Assembly: GCA_017634255.1 (NCBI GenBank)
Contig: JAGBNT010000044.1
Coordinates: 1-17,665 of the forward strand
Direction: 5' to 3'
DNA: 17,665 nucleotides
Source: Lachnospiraceae bacterium
GTDB lineage: Bacteria; Bacillota_A; Clostridia; Lachnospirales; Lachnospiraceae
Part shown: in pieces, positions 1 through 8,212 of the stretch
How the letters are laid out: each line of letters starts with the position of its first letter
How positions within the stretch are numbered: position 1 is the stretch's first letter
The notes under the pieces: model-generated
What the model saw: only the letters and a program-made list of their open reading frames with translations
Database searches by the model: none
What the model was told of the DNA's origin: nothing
Program-made: the position numbers and the translations under genes

Positions 1-993
1 CTCTGTTATTATCCCAAGCACCGAACCGTTGTAGTCGACTATAACTCCTGAAGCTCCCCTGCTGCCGTATATATCCGTATTTACCAGATGGATATTCCTG
101 TCCACCATGTTAAGTGTCTGTCCAGTCGAGGTCACAAAGCCATAGGCGATAGAATTTAGTCCTATGGGGCTCCCTATTGCTATGATCGGCTCCCCGACCA
201 TGCCGGAAGCAGAGGTATTTCCAAGCGCTGCCTCTCTTATTTCCTCCTGCGTTTCTTCCCCGATCTGATCCATTTCTACTCCGACTATCATAAGCCCGGT
301 ATTGGCATCGCTCATGCCCCTTTTTCCGTCGGCCTTAGTCCCGTCTGAAAACTCTACCCTGATTCTGTCATCTTCATCAAAGTTTTTAGATTCCACAACT
401 ATCAGAAGCTCCCTGCCGTTGTCCGCAAGTATCAGGCCGGAAGCCTGGTCTGTATTTTCGTAGGTATTTTCAAACCAGTCCGTGTCGGAGGAAATGCCGG
501 TCACCGTCACTATGGAACGGGAGGCCCTGGTCGCCGCTTCATACAGGTCCTCATAGAGCTTCTTATAATCCGATATTCCGATGGAGACCTTCTGCACGAT
601 CTTGTTATTGATTATACGAGTGCCTGTCGAAGCCGCTGAAACAGTCCGCCTGTCTTCGGCCTCTTCCTTTTCAGGCTCATTTTGGCTGACCTCCTCCACA
701 GCAGCGGACTCCGCCGAGACCGTGGCATTGTCACTGCTGGTGTCTGCCTCTACAGGGTCCTCCGGCGTCTGCTCCTCCGGAGTAAAATCAACCCTCTCCC
801 TCGTGTCCGCGCTTCCGTTGCTCCTTACCATTAGGGTAAATACACCGGCGGAAACAGCTCCGAAAACCACCGCAAGAATAACAGTAGAGACCACCCTCCA
901 CAATATTTTCTGCTTATTTATGGGCTTATTTTTTCTCTTCTCCGTAATAAACTGATAGTTTTCTGTCTTATTTTCGTCCGTTTTATGATCCAT
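1..993 (-). CDS. HtrA/DegP-like (S1C) membrane protein with degenerate catalytic triad, 3' partial
   Basis: The gene starts at an ATG at 991-993 and stays open to the left edge (331 codons visible), so the C-terminus, including any PDZ domain, is outside the window. The N-terminus is cytoplasmic and basic (KRKNKPINKQK). It is followed by one membrane segment (about residues 31-55) and then a long acidic Ser/Thr/Glu linker (about 58-125). The trypsin-like domain begins near 153. Fold landmarks of HtrA proteases are recognisable: ASGLIL (184-189), VEFSDG (213-218), IIAIGSPIGL (270-279), NTDIYGSRGASG (305-316) and NGSVLGI (322-328). The catalytic residues are not: there is no His between 185 and 301, the usual D-L-A-V-L Asp is Gly233, and the Ser motif GNSGG is RGASG. 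I infer a pseudoprotease, or one active only if Ser315 is reused. The kinase stop codon lies 4 bp upstream, and a GAGGA in the kinase 3' end is the likely ribosome binding site. Confidence 0.85.
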   Translation of the reverse strand, partial: MDHKTDENKTENYQFITEKRKNKPINKQKILWRVVSTVILAVVFGAVSAGVFTLMVRSNGSADTRERVDFTPEEQTPEDPVEADTSSDNATVSAESAAVEEVSQNEPEKEEAEDRRTVSAASTGTRIINNKIVQKVSIGISDYKKLYEDLYEAATRASRSIVTVTGISSDTDWFENTYENTDQASGLILADNGRELLIVVESKNFDEDDRIRVEFSDGTKADGKRGMSDANTGLMIVGVEMDQIGEETQEEIREAALGNTSASGMVGEPIIAIGSPIGLNSIAYGFVTSTGQTLNMVDRNIHLVNTDIYGSRGASGVIVDYNGSVLGIITE

Positions 994-997
994 ACAG

Positions 998-2419
998 CTA
1001 GTCCTCAGTGTCCGATTCGGACAGGGTAAAAATAAACTCTGATCCCACGCCTTCTGTTGAAACGACGTTTATATTTTCTTTATGCGCGTTGATTATCTCC
1101 TTTACGATTGACAGTCCCAGACCCGTTCCCTTTTTATCCTTGCCTCTAGAAAGGTCTGTCTTATAAAATCTGTCGAATACGAGTTTTAAAGAGTCCTTCG
1201 GTATTCCAATGCCTGAATCCTTGACGGAAACAAAGATCCTTCCGTTTTTTTCTGTAGTTTCCACCTTTATTATGGAATTTGTATACGAAAATTTAATTGC
1301 ATTATCTAACAGATTATACAGCACCTGCTGTATTTTTCCCATATCGGCATGCACAAAGAGGGTCTCTCCCGTAAGAATAAGCTCTATCGAGATTTTTTTC
1401 TCCATACATATTCCGCCAAAGGTCTCGGCAGTCTGCTTTATGACGGCATTTATATCAAAATCACTGTATTCCAAAATCATACCTTTGGAATTAAGCGAAT
1501 TCAGCTCCAGCAATCCGTTCGTCAGCTTCGTAAGCCTCTCAGTCTCGTTCTCTACTATCTTCAGATACTTGTCATGCATTTCGGCCGGTATCGTACCGTC
1601 CAGCATTGCTGCAAGATAACCCCTTATGGAGGTCAGAGGTGAGCGGAAGTCATGTGACACATTTGCGATAAACTTTCTCTGGTTTTCCTCCGACCGGGAG
1701 ATCTCCGAAGCCATGAAATTCAAGGTTCCCGCCAGATACCCCATTTCATCTCTTCCGTGGATCTCCGCTTTGTAGCCCATATTCCCCAGGGCATATTCCT
1801 CAGCTGCGTGAGTGATCTTTCTGAGCGGACGGTAAACCACAAAGGTAAACACTACCAGAATTATCAGCGAGAGCAAGAGAATGATTCCCAGGGTCAGATA
1901 ACTGATATTCAGGATCTCATTTCTCGAAGCGACGATGGCCCGCATCGGTGTATGTATCACCACATAGCCCACCACCTTAAAGCGCGAGGTTATCGGTGAA
2001 AAAACGCTTAAGGTCTCCTCGTCAAAGGCCCCGTAAAAATCTCCGGTCATATAATAGCTTCCCGAGGAGGTGGGGTCAAAATCGGTATATATCGCCTCGA
2101 CCTCTTCGTCGCTGGGAGTCCTGGAATTGAATATGACCTTTCCGTTGTTGTTTATAAGCCATATGGGAGATGAAATATACGTATCGATCGCCCTTAACTG
2201 TGCCCTGGCTATCTCCACGCTTGCCCTGTCCTCATAGATCTGCGTGGCATACCTGGCGCTTACCAGCGAGGCCTCTCTATACAGCGAATCTGCCCTTTCC
2301 CGGGTAAGATGCTCAAGCGTCCTGTCACTCGTCACAGTCGCTATTGTGATCACACAGAGAAAGCCAAACAGAAGATAGGCTGCAAGAAATTTTAAATACA
2401 GCGTCTTTTGAAGCTTCAT
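998..2419 (-). CDS. Sensor histidine kinase, HisKA/OmpR-partner type
   Basis: This 473-aa membrane kinase has the classical layout. The first membrane helix is at about 10-30. An extracytoplasmic sensor domain follows at about 31-172, with the Cache/PAS-like phrase WLINNNGKVIFNSR at 87-100. The second helix is at about 173-196, and a HAMP linker at about 193-246. The HisKA dimerisation domain carries the phospho-acceptor His256 in NVSHDFRSPL. The ATPase domain shows the N box LLDNAIKF (Asn373), G1 DSGIGIP (401-407), the F box RFYKTD (417-422) and G2 GTGLGL (431-436). All catalytic motifs look intact. It lies 15 bp downstream of the response regulator and 4 bp upstream of an HtrA-like gene, and all are on the same strand, so the three are probably co-transcribed. 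The signal sensed is unknown. The context resembles envelope-stress systems such as CssS of Bacillus, but this is inference from gene order, not from the sensor sequence. Confidence 0.95.
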   Translation of the reverse strand: MKLQKTLYLKFLAAYLLFGFLCVITIATVTSDRTLEHLTRERADSLYREASLVSARYATQIYEDRASVEIARAQLRAIDTYISSPIWLINNNGKVIFNSRTPSDEEVEAIYTDFDPTSSGSYYMTGDFYGAFDEETLSVFSPITSRFKVVGYVVIHTPMRAIVASRNEILNISYLTLGIILLLSLIILVVFTFVVYRPLRKITHAAEEYALGNMGYKAEIHGRDEMGYLAGTLNFMASEISRSEENQRKFIANVSHDFRSPLTSIRGYLAAMLDGTIPAEMHDKYLKIVENETERLTKLTNGLLELNSLNSKGMILEYSDFDINAVIKQTAETFGGICMEKKISIELILTGETLFVHADMGKIQQVLYNLLDNAIKFSYTNSIIKVETTEKNGRIFVSVKDSGIGIPKDSLKLVFDRFYKTDLSRGKDKKGTGLGLSIVKEIINAHKENINVVSTEGVGSEFIFTLSESDTED

Positions 2420-2434
2420 CTACACGCGGTTCCT

Positions 2435-3130
2435 TTAATTTGTTTCGAATTTATAGCCAATTCCCCAGACCGTGGAAATTCTCCAGGAATCGTGGTCCTT
2501 TATCTTTTCGCGAAGCCTCTTTATATGAACATCGACAGTACGGGTGTCGCCGATATATTCATAGCCCCAGATATGATCCAAAAGCTGCTCTCTGGTGAAC
2601 ACCTGATTGGGCTGGCTGGCTATAAAATATAAAAGCTCGAGCTCCTTCGGCGGCATATCCAGATTCTTTCCAAAATAGAGCACCGAATAATTTGTCTGAT
2701 TTATTATGAGATCCGGATATTCGACCTTTTTGGCCGCGTTCGACTCCTCCTTCTGATTTGGATGATACCGCCTCAATACGGCCTTGGCTCTGGCGACCAG
2801 CTCCTTTGAATCAAAGGGCTTCTCCATAAAATCATCGGCTCCGAGCTCCAGTCCCAAAACCTTGTCAAAGACCTCCCCTTTAGCGCTTACCATGATTATG
2901 GGCACCTGTGATTTCCCGCGTATCTCGCGGCACACCTGATACCCGTCCATGCCCGGAAGCATCAGATCCAAAAGGATGAGGTCGGGCTTGAAGCTCTCAA
3001 AGGATCTCAGCGCCTCCTCTCCGTCGTTTGCTATAAGCGTATCGAAGCATTCCTTTGTAAAATACAATGAAATAAGCTCAGCTATATTATTGTCATCATC
3101 TACTATCAAAACCTTCTGCTTATCAGCCAT
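2435..3130 (-). CDS. OmpR/PhoB-family response regulator
   Basis: The 231-aa protein has a receiver domain (1-120) with the acidic pocket Asp11-Asp13 in VDDDNN, phospho-acceptor Asp55 in LLDLMLPG, Ser82 in VSAKGE and Lys104 in EKPFD. A short linker precedes a C-terminal winged helix (about 135-231) containing RTVDVHIKRLREKI and ending GIGYKFE, which is diagnostic of the OmpR family. The start ATG at 3128-3130 follows an AAGGGGG ribosome binding site 5-6 bp upstream, in the 9-bp gap after mutS2. The cognate kinase follows 15 bp downstream. The regulator presumably binds direct repeats in promoters when phosphorylated; no such site can be assigned here because the gene sits inside a compact run with no upstream intergenic DNA. 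No deviation from the family is visible. Confidence 0.96.
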   Translation of the reverse strand: MADKQKVLIVDDDNNIAELISLYFTKECFDTLIANDGEEALRSFESFKPDLILLDLMLPGMDGYQVCREIRGKSQVPIIMVSAKGEVFDKVLGLELGADDFMEKPFDSKELVARAKAVLRRYHPNQKEESNAAKKVEYPDLIINQTNYSVLYFGKNLDMPPKELELLYFIASQPNQVFTREQLLDHIWGYEYIGDTRTVDVHIKRLREKIKDHDSWRISTVWGIGYKFETN

Positions 3131-3139
3131 TTTTCCCCC

Positions 3140-5536
3140 TTAATCCTTGAACCTGACTATCGTCACGCCCGAATCTCCTTCTCCGAATTCTCCGAGTCTG
3201 TACTCACTGACATACTTGACCCTTTTGACATATGAATGCACCATATCCCTTAAGATCCCGCTGCCCTTTCCGTGAACTATACGAACCTGGCCGAGATGGC
3301 TTAAATACGCATCATCCAAATATGCTTCAAGGCTTGCCCTCGCTTCGTCAGCCTTCATTCCTATAAGCATAAGCTCGGGAGAAATGCTTTTTGCATGTCC
3401 CAGGGAATGTATGCTGCTGCCTGCTTGTCTCGCGCTCTGCCCCACCAAAATAAGATCTGAGATATGTACCTTATTGCTTATAATACCACATTGCACCGAA
3501 AGAAAGCCCTTTTTATCCGGAAGGGTTTTGATCATCCCCTTAAGGTCCTGCGAAACGATCTTTACCTCATCGCCTATTTTAATGTCTTTTTCTGTGAGGG
3601 TCTTATGGCCTTTGGCCCTGGCTCCTGCATATTCCTCCGTCTCCCTGGGCACCTCGTCAAAGTCCTTTAAGTGCTTGCCCGAGCCCGTCGCGGCCTTTAG
3701 CTCCTCGCGCACCCTGCTCCTGGCCTTTTCTGCCTCCCTCAAAGCGTCGGCAGACGCAAACTTCTGCATATATTTTATCGTTTCATCCGCTGTTTCCTTG
3801 GCCTGCGCCAGCAGCTCCCTGGCCTCCTCCTTCGCCTTGGACAAAAGCTTCTCGCGGCTCTCCTCCAGTTTATTTTCCTTGGATCTGAGCCTGCCGTTTA
3901 AGGATCTCGTATCATTAAGCTGCTTTTCCAGTTCCCTCTTTTCCTTCTCCAGCTCCTGTCTACTCTCCTCGAGATTCGACATCAATGTCTCGAGGCGTTT
4001 GTCCTCCTCGTTCATAAGCCTGGCGGCGTTGTCAATTATATGCTGCGGCATTCCCAGCCTTTGGGAAATGACGAAGGCATTGGACTTTCCCGGCACCCCG
4101 ACCAGGATCCTGTAGGTCGGTTTCAGTGTGGCCACATCGAATTCACAGCAGGCATTTTCCACCCAGTTAGTAGTCAGGGCATACTCCTTAAGCTCCGCAT
4201 AATGGGTCGTGGCTATCGTCCTGATGCTCCTTTTATGCAGATAGGATAAGACTGCCTCCGCAAGGGCCGCTCCCTCTGTAGGATCTGTGCCGGCTCCCAG
4301 CTCATCAAAGAGGCAGAGGCTTGTTATATTGGCATCGTGAAGGATTTTTACTACATTTGTGATATGTGATGAAAAGGTTGAAAGCGACTGCTCTATAGAT
4401 TGTTCATCCCCGATATCGGCATATATTTCCTTGAAAAACGAGAGCTCCGAGCGGTCGGCCGCCGGTATGTGCAGACCCGAAAGTCCCATAAGCTCCAGCA
4501 GACCCACGGTCTTTAAGGCCACGGTCTTTCCTCCGGTATTGGGCCCCGTAACTATCAGAAGGTCAAAATCCTCTCCCAGACGGATATCTATGGGGACAGC
4601 CTTTTTCTCATCCAGCAGAGGATGCCTGGCCTGTCGTAATTTTATGATCTCTCCGGTGTTAAAGAGCGGCCTTTGAGCGTTCATATCCAGGGCCAGCTCA
4701 GCCCGGGCAAAGATAAGGTCCAGCTCTGTCAGAATATCATAGTCCGCGTCGATGAACTCTGCCTCCCCGGCACATTGCTCCGAAAGAGACATAAGGATTT
4801 TTTCGATTTCCGCCTTTTCCTGCAGTTCGTACTGACGGATAGAATTGTTCAGCTCAACCACCGCCGCCGGTTCGATAAAGACTGTCGAGCCGGTGGAGGA
4901 CATATCGTGAACCATCCCCGATACCGTCGAGCGGTATTCCGCCTTGACCGGAACGCAATATCTGTCGCCTCTCATGGTAATGACGGGCTCCATGAGATAT
5001 GACTTAAGCTGTCCTCTTATCAGGTTTTGAAGGGTAGTATGAATGGAATCCGCAGCTTTTTTCTTTTTACGTCTCAGACTGAAAAGCTCCGGTGAGGCGT
5101 CGTCAGCTATAGTCTCTTCATCGACTATGCACGAGCGTATGGCTTTCACAAGGGCGGGCTCCGGCGTAAGTCCCTCGAACTTATCCGTCAGGATCGTCCT
5201 TGTCTCTCCCTCATTCTCCGGGTATTTTTTAACCCTGTCTGTTATCTCGAGAAGGAGTACCATATCCAGAAGCTCACGTATGGACAGCGCTCCTCCGCTC
5301 ACCGCCCTTTTGATAGACCGCTTTACATCCTTAAGTCCCCTGAAGGACAGGGAGCCCCTGGAAAATATCAGTTTTAGCGCCTCCTCTGTTTCGGACTGCG
5401 CCGTCTCGACCTTTCCTATACTGTCATAGGGTCTTAACGCCAGCGACCTCGCCCTCGCGTTCTCGCTGTAACATTTATCCCCCAAACGCTTCAGTATCTT
5501 ATCAAATTCCAGAGTAGAGAGTACCTTTTCGTTCAT
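3140..5536 (-). CDS. mutS2: MutS2: ATPase/Smr-domain protein (ribosome collision or recombination factor)
   Basis: At 798 aa this is full length for MutS2. The N-terminal core/lever region (1-300) leads to an ABC-type ATPase with Walker A GPNTGGKT (331-338), Walker B LFDELGAGTDP (409-419) and switch TTHYAELKEY. A long Glu/Lys/Arg-rich coiled coil (about 505-640) follows, then a KOW-like segment and a C-terminal Smr domain (about 720-798). The Smr HGKG motif is present (755-758), but the normal LDLR(G) motif reads LMLIG (722-726), so nuclease activity is doubtful. MutS2 has been linked to suppressing homologous recombination and, in Bacillus, to binding and splitting collided ribosomes. It has no mismatch-recognition domain, which separates it from MutS. 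It lies 21 bp after the aminotransferase and 9 bp before the response regulator, so it may be in a larger operon, but no functional link with these neighbours is obvious. Confidence 0.97.
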   Translation of the reverse strand: MNEKVLSTLEFDKILKRLGDKCYSENARARSLALRPYDSIGKVETAQSETEEALKLIFSRGSLSFRGLKDVKRSIKRAVSGGALSIRELLDMVLLLEITDRVKKYPENEGETRTILTDKFEGLTPEPALVKAIRSCIVDEETIADDASPELFSLRRKKKKAADSIHTTLQNLIRGQLKSYLMEPVITMRGDRYCVPVKAEYRSTVSGMVHDMSSTGSTVFIEPAAVVELNNSIRQYELQEKAEIEKILMSLSEQCAGEAEFIDADYDILTELDLIFARAELALDMNAQRPLFNTGEIIKLRQARHPLLDEKKAVPIDIRLGEDFDLLIVTGPNTGGKTVALKTVGLLELMGLSGLHIPAADRSELSFFKEIYADIGDEQSIEQSLSTFSSHITNVVKILHDANITSLCLFDELGAGTDPTEGAALAEAVLSYLHKRSIRTIATTHYAELKEYALTTNWVENACCEFDVATLKPTYRILVGVPGKSNAFVISQRLGMPQHIIDNAARLMNEEDKRLETLMSNLEESRQELEKEKRELEKQLNDTRSLNGRLRSKENKLEESREKLLSKAKEEARELLAQAKETADETIKYMQKFASADALREAEKARSRVREELKAATGSGKHLKDFDEVPRETEEYAGARAKGHKTLTEKDIKIGDEVKIVSQDLKGMIKTLPDKKGFLSVQCGIISNKVHISDLILVGQSARQAGSSIHSLGHAKSISPELMLIGMKADEARASLEAYLDDAYLSHLGQVRIVHGKGSGILRDMVHSYVKRVKYVSEYRLGEFGEGDSGVTIVRFKD

Positions 5537-5557
5537 TGGCTCATATCTCCCCCGGGC

Positions 5558-6721
5558 CTATTTTCTAAGCTCCGCAACAAACTCCTCGATACGGTCCAGA
5601 GCAACCTTAAGATTGTCGATCGAATAGGCATAGCTTATCCTGAGGAACCCTTCTCCGCAATCTCCGAAGGCTGTTCCCGGAACTACCGCTATCTTTTTAG
5701 ATTTTAACAGCTCCGTTGCAAAGTCCTCGCTGCTTAAGCCAAATTCTCTGATTGAAGGAAAGACGTAAAATGCTCCGTAAGGTTCAAAGCACTTAAGCCC
5801 CATTTCCTTAAATCTGTGCATCAAAAAGCGCCGCCGCTGATCGTATGCATCTCTCATTTCCACTACGTCGTCATCCCCGTGCTTAAGGGCCTCGACCGCA
5901 GCATACTGGCTTGTAGTGGGCGCGCACATTATACAATATTGATGCAGCTTCGTTATGTGCTTGATCATATTCGCAGGGCCGCAGGCATATCCCAGCCTCC
6001 AGCCGGTCATGGCAAAGGCCTTTGAAAAACCGTTTATCAATATGGTCCTTTCCTTCATTCCCGGAAGGGAGGCAATGCTTACATGCTTTTCCTTATAGGT
6101 CAATGCCGAATAGATCTCATCACTTAAGACATAAATATCATTTTCTATTATGATCTTGCGAATCGCCTCCAGATCTTCCCTCTCCATGATGGCACCTGTC
6201 GGGTTATTGGGAAAAGGAAGCACAAGTATTTTGGTCTTCGGGGTTATCACCGCCTTAAGCTCTTCGGGAGTAAGACGAAACTCATTTTCTTCCTTGAGAT
6301 TTACGATAACCGGCTTTCCACCTGCCATGACGGTACATGGAACATAGGAAACATAGCAGGGCTCCGGGATTATGACCTCGTCTCCTGGCTCCAGCATGGC
6401 CCTCATGGCAAGGTCTATTCCCTCAGAGCCTCCTACTGTTACCAGTACCTCTGTATCAGGTTCATATTTAAGCTCATAGTGGCGGCTTAGCCACCTGCAT
6501 ATCTCGATTCTCAGCTCCTTTAAGCCGGCGTTTGAAGTATAAAAGGTCCTCCCCTTTTCCAGAGAATAAATGCCTTCGTCGCGTATATGCCACGGAGTAT
6601 CAAAATCAGGCTCGCCCACTCCAAGGGACACCGCATCCTTCATCTCCGCGACAATGTCAAAAAACTTCCTGATACCGGAAGGCTTCATATCAAGGACTTT
6701 TTTTGCAATAGGTTCCCTCAT
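5558..6721 (-). CDS. PLP-dependent aminotransferase, class I/II (aspartate/aromatic aminotransferase-like)
   Basis: The 387-aa protein belongs to fold-type I, class I/II aminotransferases. The visible landmarks are VGEPDFDTP near the N-terminus, NNPTG with Asn173, SDEIYSALTY with Asp201 and Tyr204, the Schiff-base lysine Lys234 in GFSKAFAMTGWRLGY, and the carboxylate-binding Arg361 in FLRISYAYS. The length is normal and the active site is complete. The substrate cannot be read from the sequence; relatives act on aspartate, aromatic amino acids or N-acetyl-diaminopimelate-type donors (PatA-like). Its ATG overlaps the stop of the Lrp/AsnC gene by 4 bp (ATGA), so it is very likely translated by coupling. 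Co-expression with an Lrp-type regulator suggests amino-acid-responsive control. Confidence 0.95.
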   Translation of the reverse strand: MREPIAKKVLDMKPSGIRKFFDIVAEMKDAVSLGVGEPDFDTPWHIRDEGIYSLEKGRTFYTSNAGLKELRIEICRWLSRHYELKYEPDTEVLVTVGGSEGIDLAMRAMLEPGDEVIIPEPCYVSYVPCTVMAGGKPVIVNLKEENEFRLTPEELKAVITPKTKILVLPFPNNPTGAIMEREDLEAIRKIIIENDIYVLSDEIYSALTYKEKHVSIASLPGMKERTILINGFSKAFAMTGWRLGYACGPANMIKHITKLHQYCIMCAPTTSQYAAVEALKHGDDDVVEMRDAYDQRRRFLMHRFKEMGLKCFEPYGAFYVFPSIREFGLSSEDFATELLKSKKIAVVPGTAFGDCGEGFLRISYAYSIDNLKVALDRIEEFVAELRK

Positions 6722-7212
6722 GGAGTCACCTGAATCCTTTCATCCTCATATTTTTTACCGAATATCGTGCCATTATCCTTATATCTTCTGAGTATAAAAT
6801 GAGTGGCACAGCTCAGTATCGATTCCTGGGTAGAAAGCTTGTCCGTAACAAAGGAAGCAATCTCCTTCAATGTCTTTCCATTCATTATCACTAGAATGTC
6901 AAAGCCTCCCGAAATAAGGTAAACTGAATTTACCTCCGGGTACTTATAAATTCTTTCGGCAATAACGTCAAAGCCCTGACCTCTCTGGGGGGTACATTTG
7001 ACCTCTATAAGCGCCGTCACGGTTTCATTGTCGGTCTTATCCCAGTCGATCAGCGTTAAATAACCGCAGATAATACCCTCTTTTTCCATGATCTCCATCT
7101 CGTTTGCAACGGCCGCCTCATCCACTCCGAAGCGCACTGCAAGCTCGCTGATGTCAACCTTCGCATTGTGTTCAATGGCCTTTAATATCCTGGACCGAAG
7201 TTCGTTATTCAT
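6718..7212 (-). CDS. Lrp/AsnC-family transcriptional regulator
   Basis: The 164-aa protein has an N-terminal helix-turn-helix (about residues 5-50, with ILKAIEHNAKVDISELAVRF) and a C-terminal RAM ligand-binding domain (about 65-143). The RAM domain contains SGGFDILVIMNG, the usual Gly/Asp-containing effector loop. Such proteins form octamers or dimers that sense amino acids. The start at 7210-7212 has a strong AGGAGG six bases upstream and overlaps the end of the preceding AIR-synthase-like gene by 8 bp. Its own stop overlaps the aminotransferase start by 4 bp. The tight coupling suggests that the regulator and enzyme act on the same amino acid pool. Autoregulation is typical of the family but no operator is visible, because the upstream DNA is coding. 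Confidence 0.94.
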   Translation of the reverse strand: MNNELRSRILKAIEHNAKVDISELAVRFGVDEAAVANEMEIMEKEGIICGYLTLIDWDKTDNETVTALIEVKCTPQRGQGFDVIAERIYKYPEVNSVYLISGGFDILVIMNGKTLKEIASFVTDKLSTQESILSCATHFILRRYKDNGTIFGKKYEDERIQVTP

Positions 7213-8206
7213 TTCCAGCCTCCTGATTTATTTTATAAAGCTCATCTGTTTCCGGCGGTGTGAGAAAGCGTCTCTCCCCGTCATTCATAACGACCCTGTC
7301 ATTGCTGTCGTTCGCCTTTCCTATTATGCAGGCATAGATCCCGCTTTCATGCAGCGCATCGACCAGCTTTTCCCCGTCGGGAGCCGCCATAAGCATGCAG
7401 CCGCTCGAGATCAGGCAATAAGGATTTATATCGTAGTAGTTGCATATCTCAACCGTTTCCTGCCTGATGGGTATATCCTTTAAATCTATGGTCAGCCCCA
7501 CCTTTGAGCTCTCTCCGAGCTCCCAGAGCGCACCGAAGATCCCTCCCTCGGTCACATCGTGCATGGAATGAACGCCCGCCTTTACCGCAGTCATCGCATC
7601 CTTGACGACACTTAAATACTGGTCAAACTCCTGTGCTCTTTTTATATAATCCGTGTTAAAGCGTTTTATTAATTCCTCTTCCTTCTCCTTGGCTATGATG
7701 CTTGTACCCTCAAGGCCTATCCACTTGCTTACCACGATGTCGTCTCCGGGCCGGGCTCCTGATGTGGTTATCTCCTGTCCCTTCCTGACCTTGCCTACAC
7801 CTGTCACGGTAACTATGGCCTGCTTTACCGCCCGGGTTATCTCCGTGTGTCCCCCTATTATCTGTACGTTATGCTTCGCGCATTCCCCGGAAACCCCGTG
7901 CATTATCTTTTTTATATCCTCCTCTGTGGTTTCGGGCGGTAATAATACAGAAAGCAGAACCCCTACCGGTTCTGCTCCGGACGATGCGATATCGTTCAGG
8001 GTAACGCATATGGAAAGCTTCCCTATATCCTTGGTCGTACCTGTTATCGGGTCGGTCGAAAGGACAAAGGCCTCGTCACTTTTAAGCTGCAGCATCGCGC
8101 AATCCTCTCCGACCGCCGCTCCGACAAGCACCTCATCCCTTATGGCCTCAACCTCTTTTAAGATCGACCTTTTTAACACACTTTCACTTACCTTGCCTAT
8201 TTTCAT
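7205..8206 (-). CDS. AIR synthase-related protein (PurM/HypE/ThiL/SelD superfamily)
   Basis: The 333-aa protein has the two-domain PurM-like architecture. The N-terminal half has GEDCAML (33-39), STDPITG (50-56), NDIASSGAEP (71-80) and GGHTEIT (118-124), the ATP and metal-binding positions. The C-terminal half has the glycine-rich HDVTEGGIFGALWELG (216-231). It most resembles HypE-like 'AIR synthase-related' proteins of Firmicutes, but it ends in ...KINQEAGNE and lacks the C-terminal PRIC cysteine tail on which HypE builds its thiocyanate. It is therefore probably not a hydrogenase maturation factor. The true substrate is unknown. It sits 6 bp after the VanW gene and overlaps the Lrp gene by 8 bp. 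The Shine-Dalgarno sequence is weak (GGATAAAG), so translation is probably coupled to vanW. Confidence 0.88.
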   Translation of the reverse strand: MKIGKVSESVLKRSILKEVEAIRDEVLVGAAVGEDCAMLQLKSDEAFVLSTDPITGTTKDIGKLSICVTLNDIASSGAEPVGVLLSVLLPPETTEEDIKKIMHGVSGECAKHNVQIIGGHTEITRAVKQAIVTVTGVGKVRKGQEITTSGARPGDDIVVSKWIGLEGTSIIAKEKEEELIKRFNTDYIKRAQEFDQYLSVVKDAMTAVKAGVHSMHDVTEGGIFGALWELGESSKVGLTIDLKDIPIRQETVEICNYYDINPYCLISSGCMLMAAPDGEKLVDALHESGIYACIIGKANDSNDRVVMNDGERRFLTPPETDELYKINQEAGNE

Positions 8207-8212
8207 GGTGCT

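Noticed and set aside
3384..4115. Plus-strand open frame of 243 codons opposite mutS2
   Set aside because: Antisense to the MutS2 coiled coil; its Ser/Leu/Phe-rich composition is the mirror of Glu/Lys-rich codons on the real strand.
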